27,470 bases of DNA, taken from assembly GCF_000485595.1 (NCBI RefSeq), contig NW_014577372.1, forward strand, positions 124,513 to 151,982, read 5' to 3'. The translations under genes were made by a program, and so were the position numbers. Origin of the DNA: Priapulus caudatus. Lineage: Eukaryota; Priapulida; Priapulimorpha; Priapulimorphida; Priapulidae. The notes under the pieces are model-generated. The model was not told the DNA's origin. It worked only from the letters and a program-made list of their open reading frames with translations, and did no database searches. Position 1 is the stretch's first letter; every line of letters begins with the position of its first letter. This document shows, in pieces, positions 9,094-20,742 of this stretch.

Positions 9094-9262
9094 TTCGTAG
9101 GTATTCAGTTAATTGGAGACATTTGCTTAGCTGCATTAATTAACAACTTGCTGTATAACTGTTGGACACTGAATGACAATTAATTACTTTTCTAGGTATT
9201 CAATTAATTAACGACATTTGCTTAGCTGCATTAATTAACAGCTTGCTGTATAACTGTTGGAC
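9094..9262. repeat. tandem duplication of about 95 bp
   Basis: The string TTTGCTTAGCTGCATTAATT followed by a CTTGCTGTATAACTGTTGGA segment occurs twice, near 9121-9163 and 9220-9262, each preceded by a TAGGTATTCA-TTAATT segment. Copy 2 of the larger duplication (21984-22090) carries related pieces. Confidence 0.75.
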
Positions 9263-11211
9263 AAAAATTGGCCACGAATGACAATAACATTGCTACCATC
9301 TACTTAAGAGGCCCTAGTACAGAATAAAACACCATGCAAGCACAGGCTAGCGTACTCAGGAGATATTTGCCGATGATACAACAGACATATGAAGCACGAC
9401 TTAACATGTGCCATGTTTCACAACATCATGGCCGATCGTATCGCATCAGGTTCGCAGAGCTGCATCAGAGAAAAATATTAGGCACATTGTGAACAGATAT
9501 ATGCATAACATAATGTCCACAGATACGAGATCGATAATTGAGTATCTTTGAAAAACAACAATAGGAACAATTACCGATATGAAAGCAGATATATATAACC
9601 ACTCCGCTGAACACAAATCAATCGAAGCCAAATGTCTTCTCTTAGGTTAAGTAAATATCATAATTATAAACAATTAATATCAAACTTAACATTGACAAAT
9701 TAATAAAATCATTATGAAAACATTACAAACATTCACAAAAATCTTTACTAAATAAAACTTAAACCTTGCTGATGCGATATACACACCTTTCTCACGAGAC
9801 ACCAAAGAGAAATAACCAGCAGTGCCAATGAAAAGACCAATCGCTCATGTTCCCCATACGACCGACAAGTGCTGCTGTTTAGACGACACATCATACAATA
9901 CATACAACAACAACATATTCTAGTATTCATTATATTCCCAATAACTACAGAGTATAATGAAAATAAATACTCATACCACTCCTGATATTATCATCATACT
10001 AGTTAGTAAAAACAATAGATTACGCAAGGTAAATACAAGTTATTGTCTTACTGTAGCGGCCAGTCAATTCATGCAAATTTACCCAACGTAGCAAGATGCT
10101 TTGCAGAAAATCACTGCATAGTCTCTAAAGAAAAGAAGGATTCAGCAACCACACAGTAACCAATACCATATTAGATAAGATGTATAATCGTATATGATAT
10201 ATGATTGATAACAGCTGTCAAAACCAACAAAACCTGAACATACAGTCTCCACAGTCAAAAATCATAAGTTTGCAACCAGGAAAGGAAGGGATAGGACAGT
10301 AAATAATATCCCATAAGTTATCATATAAGTATCAGACAACCAAGATGAATCTCAAGTAGAAAGCTCATAGCTAATAAGCACGGGCAACTAAAGTCATTCA
10401 ACTTCAACACCTAAAATGGGAAGAACTTCTAGTAAAGCTTGTTTTCATAGCAGACTCCAATCTAGCGCAGGTCAGAATGGTCGAGCTTCAAGAAGCTATT
10501 TCAGTCTCTCTACCGCATATAACCCGACCCCATTCCCCAATATGTTCCACATGGCACAAATCAAAAACTTTTAAAACCAACCCCTAACCCCTGCCATAAT
10601 TTTTGGCCTTCAAACAAAATGATGATGATCTTCTTATAATTAAAGCACTTTCTTCTTACACATCGTATCATTCTGCATCACATCACAAAAAAGAATTAAG
10701 CAGCCTGCCACACAACGCAGGCCAGAGGCAGGGTAAAAAATGCTTTTTTTCCACCAAGCATTCTGACTGTCAAAATTCCCCAAGCCAATTTTTTTGAGCT
10801 CCAGAGCATTTTCTACTGCAAAATCCCCCAGCCATTTATTGGACTCCAGAGCCATTTTATGAGCCAAGCCATTTTCCATAGTTCACAATTTCGAAAAATA
10901 AACTTAAAAACTTACCAAGCAATTTTACGTATCCCAAGCCACCTATTTATTTTCGGTGGACATCAATGTAAATTGATTATGATTCTTCCATGAGTGGTCA
11001 AATTCTGTTAATACATTACCTAAATATATACATTACTAATATCATACACACTTTGAACTCCACTATGACCAAACATACCTTTGAATCCATTCCATTCACA
11101 AGCGCCTCCGAGCCCGACACCTTCTGACCTCCCATTCTAAGTCTATCAAGACCAATATAACACATCGTCCACCACTCCCTCTCATCCACCTTCTCTCTCT
11201 ACATGACAAGC
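9151..11211 (+). repeat. roughly 2-kb duplicated block, copy 1
   Basis: This AT-rich block is found again at 21984-23815 and 23862-26205 in the same orientation. Shared landmarks in order: GCCAAATGTCTTCTCTTA, CCAGCAGTGCC, CAATCGCTCATGT, CACTCCTGATATTATCAT, CAGAAAATCACT, AACTTCAACACCTAAAATGG, ATAACCCG-ACCCCATTCCCC, and the CCAGAGCCATTTT minisatellite. Copies differ by frequent single-base indels. In this copy the block lies upstream of the first visible Pdk exon and may be intron. No intact ORF is conserved among the copies, so it is non-coding or a decayed element. Confidence 0.9.
10730..10885. repeat. CCAGAGCCATTTT minisatellite (copy 1)
   Basis: CCAGAGC or CCAAGCCA-type words followed by T-runs alternate with CTGACT-GTCAAAATTCCCC segments. 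The same array is cleaner at 23705-23815 and 25610-25765. It forms part of the duplicated block. Confidence 0.75.
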
Positions 11212-11236
11212 NNNNNNNNNNNNNNNNNNNNNNNNN
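11212..11236. other. assembly gap (25 N)
   Basis: A run of exactly 25 Ns, an arbitrary-size gap rather than a measured one. Copy 3 of the duplicated block shows that the left edge lies near the end of the block; the right edge has no match there. Confidence 1.
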
Positions 11237-12040
11237 AAGCACTGCATGTGGGGTGAAAATGTTTGTTTTTCATGGGCAAAGCCATCGGAAAAATTCAAAA
11301 TAATTAATGGAATAAAAATACCAAAAATAGTAGGGGTGAACTGCTGGTTTGCTGCCGTTCAGAAATCGAGTTCACCTCTCATTAAAAAAAAAAAAAATGT
11401 TGTTCACCATGCATTGACAATATGCAGGAGTGTGTCGTAAGTGTACCAGCCTACTCTACCTCGTTTAGACTGGGCTTACCCGCTCCCCAAAATCCTCGGA
11501 TTTTGAAGTATGAAAATGAACATTATTGTGCCAGTAAGCCTAGAACACCAGGTTGTTTGGGATTGATTGTCAGTTCAGATGCCAAATTTATTTAAAGCAA
11601 AAAGTTATACACCATAGATTAATTTTGGGTACTATAACACGCGTATATAAGATAGCCGAGTCGGCTTTAGAGTTTGTGTTAGGGTTAGGGAAGGGTGACG
11701 GTTTGTACTTGTGTGTGGGACTGCCGGTACGCCGTAGCATCGAACCAACGTGTATAATTGTACTTTTAACTTTTGTCTATACCCAGCATGGCGGGCTATG
11801 AGATTTAGCGTGGCGGCCAGTGCATTTAGATGGCGGGGCTCGCGATAGCCTGCAGGCCGCCAGGCATATAAGTGCGCCTTGGAGGAATCTTGTCTGTGGA
11901 TTAGTTGGATTGTAACAGTGCTGCACCCTGTATAACGCTCGATGTATATGCTGCTGTTATGCGCACTGTATTACGCGCAGGCGCTGCTAGCAACACGCTG
12001 TGGCAATTCGTATGTCAACTCGACTAGCTTATCCCAAAAT
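11237..12040. other. post-gap region, no gene, two TATA-like sites
   Basis: Composition shifts from AT-rich to GC-rich across this stretch. TATA-like GTATATAAG at 11643-11651 and CATATAAGT at 11864-11872 lie in moderately GC-rich DNA, the setting of a Pol II or retroelement promoter, but no downstream gene or terminal repeat supports this. CAAAATCCTCGGATTTTG near 11493 is a small hairpin. Confidence 0.35.
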
Positions 12041-13245
12041 CCTTGACAAAAGTTGGCCCGCGGCGGCGCCCCGCGGCCCGGACAACGACGGGCCCCCGCA
12101 GTGAGAGTCTGGGGCTTATTTGTCTCTCAGCTCTTCTTTCAAGTGGCGGCGTCGGTGGCGTATGGCGCGGTCCGGGGCGTACTCCTGTCGCACTTGGCGC
12201 GCCTGCTACATAGGGGGTTATTCCCTGGTTTGCATTCCGGCGCTTTACATTTCCGGCGACCTGACACCTATAGCCTTCAGCGAGTGCAGGGCCAACTACT
12301 AACCGAGATGCCCAGAGGCCGCTCACTGCATTGCGAATTTTACAGTGACAGCCGGACGTGCCGCTGGGCTGAGCCGCCGGGGCCGGGGACACTCTTTCTC
12401 CGCCGTCTGCCCTACGGCGCGGAACAAGACAACTGCCGTGTCACGGCACTGGCCACAGGCGATATGCAGAGCATGCGAGGGATCTTGCGTCGCCGCAGGA
12501 GCGAAGTTGCTTTGCAGATGCCCTCCGAGTAGAGATGGTCCAGTCTTGGGTATGTGTTGCGTCGGGCCCTGATGTGTCGGTCGGCGTGCTCTAAAGTGGG
12601 CTAGTGTAACCAAACCACGACAATCTGTCTAGCGGACACCTGTGGTAGCCGGCCACAGCTAGACGCTACGGCGGGCCTCACTATAACTTGACCTGAGAGT
12701 CGCCACGCTGTGTGGTGGGGAGCAGGGCTCCGCAGCCTTCGCAGAGTGTCTGCATCGGCTACATCGCTGCGTGTAGTGGGCCGCGGTGCGTTGGGCTCCC
12801 GAGTGTCGTCGGCTGGTAACACGAGGACGGGTGCGCCACTAAGGGCGTGTGGGAAAAACAATACAAGGATGAGGTGGTGCTCACGCGCAAGCCTCTCGAG
12901 CGAAGCGGGTCGTGCACCGTACGATCAAAGGGGCTATACTAGGCGGCCGGGCCTGGGTCCGCGGATGTGTGTACTCGCGTACAGCTCTGCGCGGCTGAGG
13001 CCTGGCCCGGGATCTCGACCTTAGGGGAAGGTCCTGGGCGCTACGGCGCCAGTGCGATTGTAGTGCCAGCGCACACTATATTTTTACGATCAAGGGGCAA
13101 TAAACTCAGGGAGGACTTGACGTGGTTGGGCGCGCGGTGGGTGTTAAGTTGTCGTACAGCTCTGTTTTGATGCTACGATTCGATGGAGGCTCTGGCACAC
13201 GACTCAGGTACACTACGGCCAGTGCTGCGTACTATTTTTACTCCA
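12041..13245. other. GC- and CpG-rich region without recognisable gene
   Basis: About 1.2 kb is sharply more GC-rich than its surroundings. Overlapping open frames on both strands (such as 12053-12532 + and 12024-12392 -) reflect the lack of stop codons in GC-rich DNA. None shows a domain, signal or start context that I recognise. It may be a CpG island, the internal region of an element, or foreign sequence. Confidence 0.4.
12900..13245. repeat. imperfect tandem pair of about 180 bp
   Basis: ACGATCAAAGGGGC near 12921 recurs as ACGATCAAGGGGC near 13086. GTACAGCTCTG recurs at about 12978 and 13155. CTACGGCGCCAGTGCG...ACTATATTTTTA near 13041 recurs as CTACGGCCAGTGCTGCG...ACTATTTTTA near 13214. 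Order and spacing are kept, so this is a diverged two-unit tandem repeat. Confidence 0.6.
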
Positions 13246-13659
13246 AACCATAAGTAGCGCCGACCCATGTGGATGCAGCTGCGCCTTTGAGTGTGTACTA
13301 GAATCAGCAACCTCTGGGCCCTGGCACGTGGGCAGTGTTTTTACTGGTTGAACAAAACAAAAAAAGTACCACCAGAAGTCCAGCATTAACTGAAGCCAGG
13401 CCAAATGTCCAGCCAACATAAAGAAAAGAAGGCCACAATAATGCTGCTTTTGAACAGAACATCTTTTTCTACTTCGTATTTTTGGTTACAAATTTAAGCC
13501 AAACAAATTTATTGGCACAGTTTTGATTGCCTTCACTTTTTAGCCATCCTGTCAATTGACGTAAGTCGTATGTATGCATCGATGATCGTGCGTGCGTCTG
13601 TGCGTGTCTGTGCGGTCTGTGCGTCGTGCGGTCGTCAACAGTGGGCAAAATCTTTAACG
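13246..13659. other. unassigned sequence
   Basis: No gene or clear repeat. A GTGCGT-rich short tract lies near 13588-13640. Confidence 0.4.
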
Positions 13660-14665
13660 CCTCGACAAATAGGTCACGATATTCGGAACGTCGGGGGAGG
13701 GGGGGGGGATCGTGAAAAGGGACTCAGTAATGGACAAATTTGGGGGTCACAGGGTCAAAAGTCAAGATGTGTAAGGAGGGGGAATATTTCACCCTTAATT
13801 TTAAGGTAATAGGAGGAAATACGGAATTGCGCCGGCACAAATCTTAACGGCCTTGACCTATGCTCTTAATATTCGGTTATAGTCGTGGATGGGCCAGGAA
13901 AAACCATCACCACGTGCGAAATTTGGAGGTCACAGGTAAAGGGCAGTGTGGAAAGTCAGATATCAGACATTTTCTGAGGGACATGGCCGTAATGCCGGAC
14001 AGAGTGTAAAATTTTTTTGTTTCTCCAGCGCTGACCTATCAGTTTATCATTTATGGAAAGACCATGAAATGTGCTGTTCCACTGACGTGCGAGAGTAAGT
14101 GTCTTGGATAATCTTTTGCACCTAGAGGAGGGTTAACATGGATTCCTGACTGCCTCAATGACGTCACAGTGTTGTATATTCATAGCACATTCGCATAATC
14201 TAGAAACCCGAATAAGCCTGGATAGCCGACGCGTACAGCACTGGCGTCACGGCCAAAGGTCGTTGGAGCGAATCCATCTGATTTTTTATTATTGTTACTG
14301 TTTTCTGTATTTTTCTATCTTATTCATTTACAATTTTTTTTCAATTACACGCAAATATTTACTGAATTATTTACAACAATTTAATACAACAAATAATTTT
14401 TTTATTGCTTAGGTTAGGTCACAATGCACCATAAACAAGAATTTCAGCGCACAGCGATTTGTATCAACCAATGGATTGTGGGAGGTATGCAGAATGCAGA
14501 AAGTGTGCATGTAAAATGATGTGTACGAACTGCATATCTGCATATCTGCGCCTAACAAAGTGTCACTCGCACAACTTATGTTACGTTTATAACCGTAGCA
14601 ACAGACCTCAGATGAGCCCAGACGCTCTGCGGCTCTTGTTATTCATTATCGAAAACAGAAATAAG
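13660..14665 (+). repeat. repeat family A, solitary copy (direct)
   Basis: Co-linear with 16430-17500 in the inverted-repeat arm. Shared words: GGGGGTCA-GGTC, GTGTAA-GGAGGGGAATATTTC, TAGGA-GGAAATACGGAATT, CTATGCTCTTAATATT, GTGCGAAATT-GGAGGTCA, TTTTCTGAGG-ACATG, and ATGAGCC-GACGCTCTGC near the end. It is interrupted by small indels and lacks the other parts of the arm. No protein coding. Confidence 0.85.
14214..14283 (+). repeat. tRNA-like module in family A (copy 1)
   Basis: The A-box-like TAGCCGACGCG at 14223 and the B-box-like GGAGCGAATCC at 14265-14275 have tRNA spacing. Between them TGGC-GTCACG-GCCA forms an anticodon-like arm with CAC after a T, like tRNA-Val, followed by AAAGGTC. A run of Ts follows. 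The acceptor stem is not intact, so this is a SINE head or tRNA pseudogene rather than a working tRNA. Confidence 0.4.
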
Positions 14666-14993
14666 TTTCTGTAGACATACTGTAAAATTTAATATTCATT
14701 AGAAACTGGACAATAAATAATGTGGATATATTTCCGCTTTATTAGCAAGAAATGCAGATGAGAAGAGCCCGGTTTTTTCCAGCCACAAAAAACACTGCTG
14801 TAAGCTAGTAGTATGAAGTAAGAGTAGAAGTAGAAGTAAAGTAGAAGTAGAAGTAAGCTACTTTTTTTAAATTTTATATCTGGCAGAGAGGTGGGGGTTC
14901 GGAACGAATCCAGATACAGTGAATTAACATGGTGACCAGATCATGTAGAGTTCAGTTAGGCCACAATTAAAAAAACGTTTGTTTGTCCTTCTT
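14666..14993. repeat. unassigned sequence with GTAGAA microsatellite
   Basis: A hexanucleotide-like GTAGAA/GTAAGA run lies at about 14814-14858. Nothing else recognised in the stretch. Confidence 0.7.
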
Positions 14994-15216
14994 TTTGCAA
15001 ATTCAGCATGGCGTATACATGCTTGGGTGTGATTATATGTGGAGTTACCTTTTTATGTTGAACGTTTGTTTTGTTTGCCTACGATTTATATAAATGTACG
15101 AGCGAATACAATACTGTAAAAAAAAAGAATGGGAAATGTAAAATAATTTATTGATCGGCCGCTTTTTGGCGGGTCAGTCAGGTGAGGGCAAACAAACAAT
15201 ATTTTTAGTATGGCCT
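14994..15216 (+). repeat. dispersed repeat, copy b
   Basis: Second copy of the repeat at 5378-5628, same orientation, with the shared landmarks listed there. It lies just outside the left end of the long inverted repeat and is absent from the right side, so it is not part of that element. Confidence 0.85.
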
Positions 15217-15307
15217 ACATAGTTTCGAGAAGTGAGCTATATGCCAGAGGCGAATTTGGTGGAGCATGCTGCGCGCGATTACTTACAGCTGTACGTGTGG
15301 TGGCAAG

Positions 15308-17780
15308 CGGCAGTTATATAAATATCATACTGTAGCCGGTTTCCATTGATGTGCTGTTAATTGTGGACGAGCCTGCATATGGCTTCATTTGGCATTAATA
15401 ATTTAGAGTCAGATTACAAATGCAATACCCAGCCTGTATTTACTCTTATGGCGTCATTTCAGTTATCAGTTATGTCTATCATCTAATATCTACCTACCTA
15501 TCTATCTATATCTATCCATCGGTTCATCCATCCAACCAGCTATCCATTTTCTGTCTATATTGATATTAAATTCAAGTTTACATGACGTTATAAGTTCGAT
15601 AATATTTCTGTTGTACTTACTTATTGCGACGGATAAAGCTACTATATTATAGCTTAATTAGCTTACAACTTATGTTGATAATGTTAGCAGATTGGTCTGC
15701 CGACTGAGCCAGCTAAATCGTGTTTGTGTTGTCATCGACACTGTGATTACAATGCAGCCTATCTTTCAGGTCTACAGAACAGGTTCACAGAGTGATCGCA
15801 TGATGAGGAGCGGATGAACAACATAAGTGACAGTACCCAAAAGGGAGTAGGTGTTCCGAACGTCGAGATAGTAATTTAATGATTTGGCAGGCATTAGATT
15901 CCTATCTCTGCATGGCCATGAATAGCAACCAATAGGGCACTTACACCTTTGAAGCAGGGACTAGAAAATTCGTGGTCAATGTCAGGCTTTAAAAAAAAAT
16001 TCAAAAATTGATTAAAAAAATTAATGGATGGCTATCCATGACTATATATTGCATCGCATCGTTCGGCTACGGGTTTTGAACTTTAGTGAAATATTCAGAA
16101 ACCGTTGAATGCTTGCCTTAATTGCTGCTTTAGATCAGTGACACTCATGGCAGGGAAAAAATCACGGTAGCGACGAGCAATTTCGGCTCCGGTAAGCTCT
16201 AGAAATCGCTCTGCTTAAGAACAAAATAAACGGGAGCGATCGGCCGGACAGAAAATCGGCTCCCGTGGCCTGAAAATTGAAAATGTACACAAGTACGTCG
16301 TACAAGCGAGCGCTATACACAGTGCATGCTAGCAGCGGCTTAAAGCTGCTTTTACACTGCGATTTATGCCAGTCTCAAGTTGGGTTTTTCTTTTTTCTAC
16401 CAACTCTTAATATAGTTATTCAAAGCTCTACGTATATTTGGGGGTCAAGCGGTCCAAAGGTCAGATGTGTAAACGGAGGGGAATATTTCCCCCTTAACTT
16501 AAGGTATAGGAAGGAAATACGGAATTTGGGCACAAAACTTAACGGCTCGACCTATGCTCTTAATATTTGGGTGTATAGCTGTGATGGGCACCATCACCCA
16601 TACCATATCACCAGTGCGAAATTGGAGGTCAAAGGGCAGTGCATGGGCGGAAGGTCAGATTCAACACTTTTCTGAGGACATGCGTCTAATGGACAGTGCT
16701 GAAAAACTTTTTGTGTTTCAGCGGCTGGACCTACCATTTTATCACTTTATTGGAAGAGGACCATTAAATGCTGCTTATCCACTGAGTGCGCAAGAGTATG
16801 GTGTCTGATAACCTTTGTGACTTCAAGAGGAGGGTTAAACCCGTGGATTCCTGAAACTGCCCAATGACGTAAGTGTTTGTCATATTTACATGCACATCCG
16901 ATAAATTTAGAAACCAATAGCCTGGATAGCGAAGCGCATTATAGCACAGGCATCACGGTTCAAAGGTCGTTGGATCAAATCCATCTGATTTTTTATTTAT
17001 TTACCTGTTTTCTGTATTTTTATTATCTTTATCATTAACTATTTTTCCGCAATTTATAATGCATATGTTAATGATTTATTTACAACAGATTTAATAACAA
17101 CAAATTGATTTTACAACAATAATTTTTTATTATTTTTAGATAGGCGTTGGATTAGTGGCACACATGCACCATAAAACAGGAGTTTCAGGCACGCGATTTG
17201 GTATCACAATGGATTTGGTGGGAGGTATTGCAGGAATGCAGAAGGTTGCTGACAATGACGTCGCGCGTCGGCCGGTCGGCTAACGGCAAGCTGCGTATCT
17301 GCATTAATTTGGCGCGGGCGGGCGGGGGGGGCCCCGCTACCACACCAGCGCCGGTGTGGGTTCGCAGCCCGGTGGCCCGCGCGACGGAGGAGGACCGTGG
17401 GTGTGGTGTGTGTAGGGTGAACCTCGGGGCTGGTGCTCCACGCAACCAGAGCCCTGCGAGATGAGCCAGGACGCTCTGCCGGGCTCTTGTTGATGTATTA
17501 CATGCCGCCAGCGTCGGGCGTCGTAAGCAAAACGTGCGTGACTGGCCCCCCTTTAAGGTAGTCCGGGAGGGACACACCCCTGGATTGCTGTTGTCTGATT
17601 GGCCACCTTGTCAAAAAAGACGTCGCGAACTCGCGGCTGGCTGTCCGAGTTTAGGGCGAAATTCGACATGGCTTCTTAAGGTCTTCCGGACTCACGTGGT
17701 AGTCGATTCGGCCCGCTGGAGCTGGGCGACTGTTTTGCGTTCTACACTGGGCGATTTGTCAGTGGGCCAAGGACTGGCAG
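15308..17780 (+). repeat. long inverted repeat, arm 1
   Basis: Matches the reverse complement of about 19550-21845. Landmarks from the outer end: AGCGGCAGTTATATAAATAT and CCGGTTTCCATTGATGTGCT, the CTAT/CATC microsatellite (15485-15537), ATCGACACTGTGATTACAA, TAATGGATGGCTATCCATGA, a cluster of GGAGCGAT words (16165-16265), family A sequence with its nuclear-receptor-like half-sites (16440-16469), the tRNA-like module, then GC-rich sequence with CTGATTGGC near 17595 and TTGTCAAAAAA near 17609. Identity is high but broken by many small indels. The inner limit fades near 17700-17800. Confidence 0.88.
16913..16990 (+). repeat. tRNA-like module in family A (copy 2)
   Basis: A box TAGCGAAGCGC at 16927-16937 and B box GGATCAAATCC at 16972-16982, with an anticodon-like loop ATCACGG between them. 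Followed by TGATTTTTT. Best preserved of the three copies. Confidence 0.45.
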
Positions 17781-19549
17781 GTTCTACACTTCGGGGGGCA
17801 AAGCCTCAAAATCGTCAAGTGTACAACCCAGGGCTTGTATGTGATCTGCTCGCCAACGCGTGGCGCTGGGTAGAGCTCAGTTGGTGACTGCATGAATACG
17901 AGGTGAGAGTGTGGGTAGTGAACTAGCGTATCCTTCAGCTACGGAGATGCCAGGAGGTGAAAGGCTGGTCCCGGACGTGAGAAACTGTGTTGAACACTTT
18001 CATTCATATTTAAATTTAACTTGAGGCAGATAATACCAGCTGAATCGAAGCTCTATGACCTGTGTATTAATCGCGGGCCGGCGTGTGGGTGTGAATGTGG
18101 ATGTGCCGGGCGGCGGGGTGGCATTGCTTCACTACGATTTGTCGTTTGAAAGCTATGAATGGAGTAGTCAGATGATAAACCTATATCGGTCCCCCGAGCA
18201 GACGGCTGTGACTGTGAGGCTGTCGCAGACATCACAGCCACATATTCTCTGTGAGACCTGCTGGGCAGAATTAACGTGTACTTTCTTTATTTTGAGACTG
18301 AGAAAACACCGGAAGAACGAGAAGCATAGATACGGTGGCCCACAGTGGGCGGGCTGAGTGTCCCGATGGTTGGGGTGCTATCGCGTGACCGTATGGGTCG
18401 GGGGAGTAGGCTCGGTGAGTGGGGGGGGTGTGGTGGGGGGCGTGTCTGTTACAGGCCGCGCACCGGCCGCGGTCGTGCCCGGGCGGCGAGAGAGGGGTTG
18501 TGTGTGCGTGCGTGCGTGCGTGAGTGAAACGGTGCGACGCGGTGTAGGGGGGGTTTTGAGGCGTAGGAATGGCTGCGTGGTGTGTGTGCGGCGTGGCCGG
18601 CGCGGTTGTGTGTGTGGGAGGATGCGTAGTCAGAGGTGTAGGTGGCGGTGGTGAGGTAGAGCAGGAAAGAAGAGTCTGTGGGCGGGGGCGATGCGCGTGC
18701 GCGGGGTGGGGCGCGGGTGTTGAGCGGGGAGCGACGGGAAGGGCGAGTTACGGTAGTGCCCCTTCGGGTGTCGTGAGTTCGTCGCGGGGAGGCGATGATG
18801 GCATGGAGAACTTCCGACTGGTGCAGGTTGTTTGTGTCTCGCTGGTCGTTCCTTGGCCTCTTTTTGTTTCTCGAGCGATCAAAATAAGAGAGAGGGACCT
18901 CCGGTCTACGAGTCGTGTCACAGGTTGCTCGTAGGCTCAGACGGATATTGTGGCGTCTGGGTGAGCGCTCCTCGTGACCTCAATCCCATCTGCCCTCCAC
19001 GCCCGTCATCGGCTCTTCAGATCGACCTTCCCGCTCATCGCAGTTCACTCCGTCGCTGCTTCTTCGCAACAGGACAAGCTGCTTGATCGGGTTAATGGGA
19101 ACCTCTCTCTCCACCACACTCATTACAGATTCACATCACAGGGGCCCAGCAGCTGCCGGTGTCCACCGCTGGTTGATGTTGATCTGTCGGTCGGAAGTTT
19201 GAGGGCGAAGCTGTGTAATAAACAGGTAGTGGCACCCATGAGTCGAGTTCGGTGGTGCATACTCAGTTTTCTATTCTACGCGGGCGGCTGTGTCTGCTTG
19301 TGTGCAACTCCTACTCCTCGATCCCGAGATCTGTATGTTGGTGTATGATGGAGCCGAGCGTCAGCGTGCAGCGGGGCGTCATGGTTCCGAGTGCCCAGGC
19401 CCTGCGTCGGAGGGCCTGAGGCCGATCCTCACACTCACCGCTCGCGCGCTTCTCCTGAACACTGGCGCCCAGTGGTTTGACAGGGTGCGCTCGCCGAATT
19501 GTACGAACTGGCATGTTGCGCCGCGAGAGCGGTGAGCGCGTAAGGCGGC
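17781..19549. other. GC-rich core between the inverted arms, no recognisable gene
   Basis: The centre of the inverted repeat is GC/CpG-rich and not self-complementary; near the midpoint, about 18576, the two halves do not match. Frames of 60-124 codons occur on both strands (for example 18055-18357, 18569-18934 and 18974-19348 on +), but none shows a known domain, transposase motif or consistent coding signal. GT-rich and G-run tracts lie at 18395-18530. Confidence 0.5.
18395..18440 (+). other. G-quadruplex-prone tract
   Basis: Runs of G separated by short loops (GGG, GGGGG, an eight-G run and GGGGGG) on the + strand fit the G4 pattern. The tract is near the centre of the inverted repeat. 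Confidence 0.6.
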
Positions 19550-19686
19550 CGCCCCGGTGGAAAACGCCAAAAGTCGGCACGTCCAGCGATCGATAGCAGT
19601 GAGGTCGGAAGATTAGAAACATGTTCTATTCCCTAACTCGGCAGCAGGCGAGTTGGACGTTTTTTGACAAGTCGCAATCGACACAG

Positions 19687-19747
19687 CCAATCAGGGGTGG
19701 TCCCGTCGGGACTACCCTAGGGAGAGCACGTTTTTGCTGTATAAACG
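19687..19747 (+). promoter_or_regulatory. possible Pol II promoter (CCAAT + TATA)
   Basis: CCAATCA at 19687-19693 and TGTATAAACG at 19738-19747 are spaced about 50 bp apart, as in many Pol II or LTR promoters, and point outward from the core into arm 2. The CCAAT box has a counterpart in arm 1 (TGATTGG, 17596-17602) but the TATA box does not. No transcript evidence. Confidence 0.25.
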
Positions 19748-20184
19748 CCACGCTGGGGCATGAATAATACATGCCAAACAGAGCGCAGAGGCGTTGGGCC
19801 CCTCATCTGAGTCTGTTAGCTACAGTTATAAACATAACATTTATGTCGTGCGTAGTGACACCTTTGTTAGGGGCGCAAATTAGATTGCCAGTACGCAGTT
19901 GCGTTACACCTCATTCAGCAAACCTTCCTGCATTGCTGCCATAACTCCCAAATACCCAATTGGTTGATACAATCAGCGTGCCTGAAACTCCGTTTTATGG
20001 TGCATTGTGACCCTAATCCTAAACCCTATTAAAAAATAATAAAAAATTAATCTGTTGTAAAATATTTGTTGTTATTAAAATTTTTGTTGTAAATAAATCA
20101 TGTAAATTTTGCATGAATTGGCGAAAAAATTGTTAAATGGATAAAGATAAAAAAATACAAGAAAACAGGTAAATAATGAAAAAA

Positions 20185-20258
20185 TCAGATGGGATTTGAT
20201 CAACGACCTTTGAACCGTGATGCCTGTGCTATATGCGTTCGGCTATCCAGCTTATTGG
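20185..20258 (-). repeat. tRNA-like module in family A (copy 3)
   Basis: Reverse complement of the module at 16913-16990. It has the B-box-like TGATCAAATCC (one base changed) and an A-box-like TAGCCGAACGC. Same CAC loop. Confidence 0.4.
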
Positions 20259-20720
20259 TTTCTAGGATTTGGATGGGCATGATATGACACACTGTGGACG
20301 GCATTGAGGCAGGTCAGGAATCCACGGTTTAACCCCTCCTTTCTTTTTTGGGGGGGGGGGGGAAAGGGGTCAAAAGGTATATCAGAAACATACTCTTCGC
20401 CCGTCAGTGGAAAGACATTTAATGTCCTTTCAATAAAGTGATAAAAATGTAGGTCAGCGCTGAACAAAAAAGTTTTCAACTCTGGTGCCATTAGGACCAT
20501 GTCCTCAGAAAATGTCTGATACATCTGACCTTCCCCCATGGCACTGCCCTTTGACCTCCAAATTTCGCCACTGGCTGATTGGTATGGTGATGGTGCCCAT
20601 CACACTATGACACAAAATATTAAGAGCAGTTAGTCGAGCCGTTAAGTTTTGTGCCGCAATTCCGTATTTCCTCCTATACCTTAAGTTAAGGGGGAAATAT
20701 TCCCCCTCCGTTTACACATC

Positions 20721-20742
20721 TTGACCTTTGACCCTTGACCCC
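20721..20742 (-). promoter_or_regulatory. nuclear-receptor-like half-site cluster (DR1)
   Basis: On the - strand the sequence reads GGGTCAAGGGTCAAAGGTCA. GGGTCAAAGGTCA is a DR1-type element of the kind bound by HNF4/RXR receptors. Weaker versions occur at 16440-16469 and 13742-13771 in the sister copies. The sequence match is clear; function is unknown. Confidence 0.35.

Noticed and set aside
9017-11211. Search for the N-terminal Pdk exons
   Set aside because: No - strand match to the family N-terminal helices was found before the N gap; they are probably beyond it or outside the window.
11679-11690. TTAGGGTTAGGG telomere-like word
   Set aside because: Only two units with no extension; expected by chance and not evidence of a telomere.
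12053-12532. 159-codon + frame in the GC-rich region
   Set aside because: Several overlapping frames on both strands are open here because GC-rich DNA has few stops; no domain or motif recognised.
17185-19622. Possible transposase, integrase or reverse transcriptase in the core of the inverted repeat
   Set aside because: None of the frames shows a catalytic motif such as DDE or YxDD that I can identify.
19560-19900. Solo LTR with primer-binding site
   Set aside because: CCAAT and TATA words are present but there is no second LTR, no clear TG...CA ends and no convincing primer-binding site; the segment is instead part of the inverted arm.
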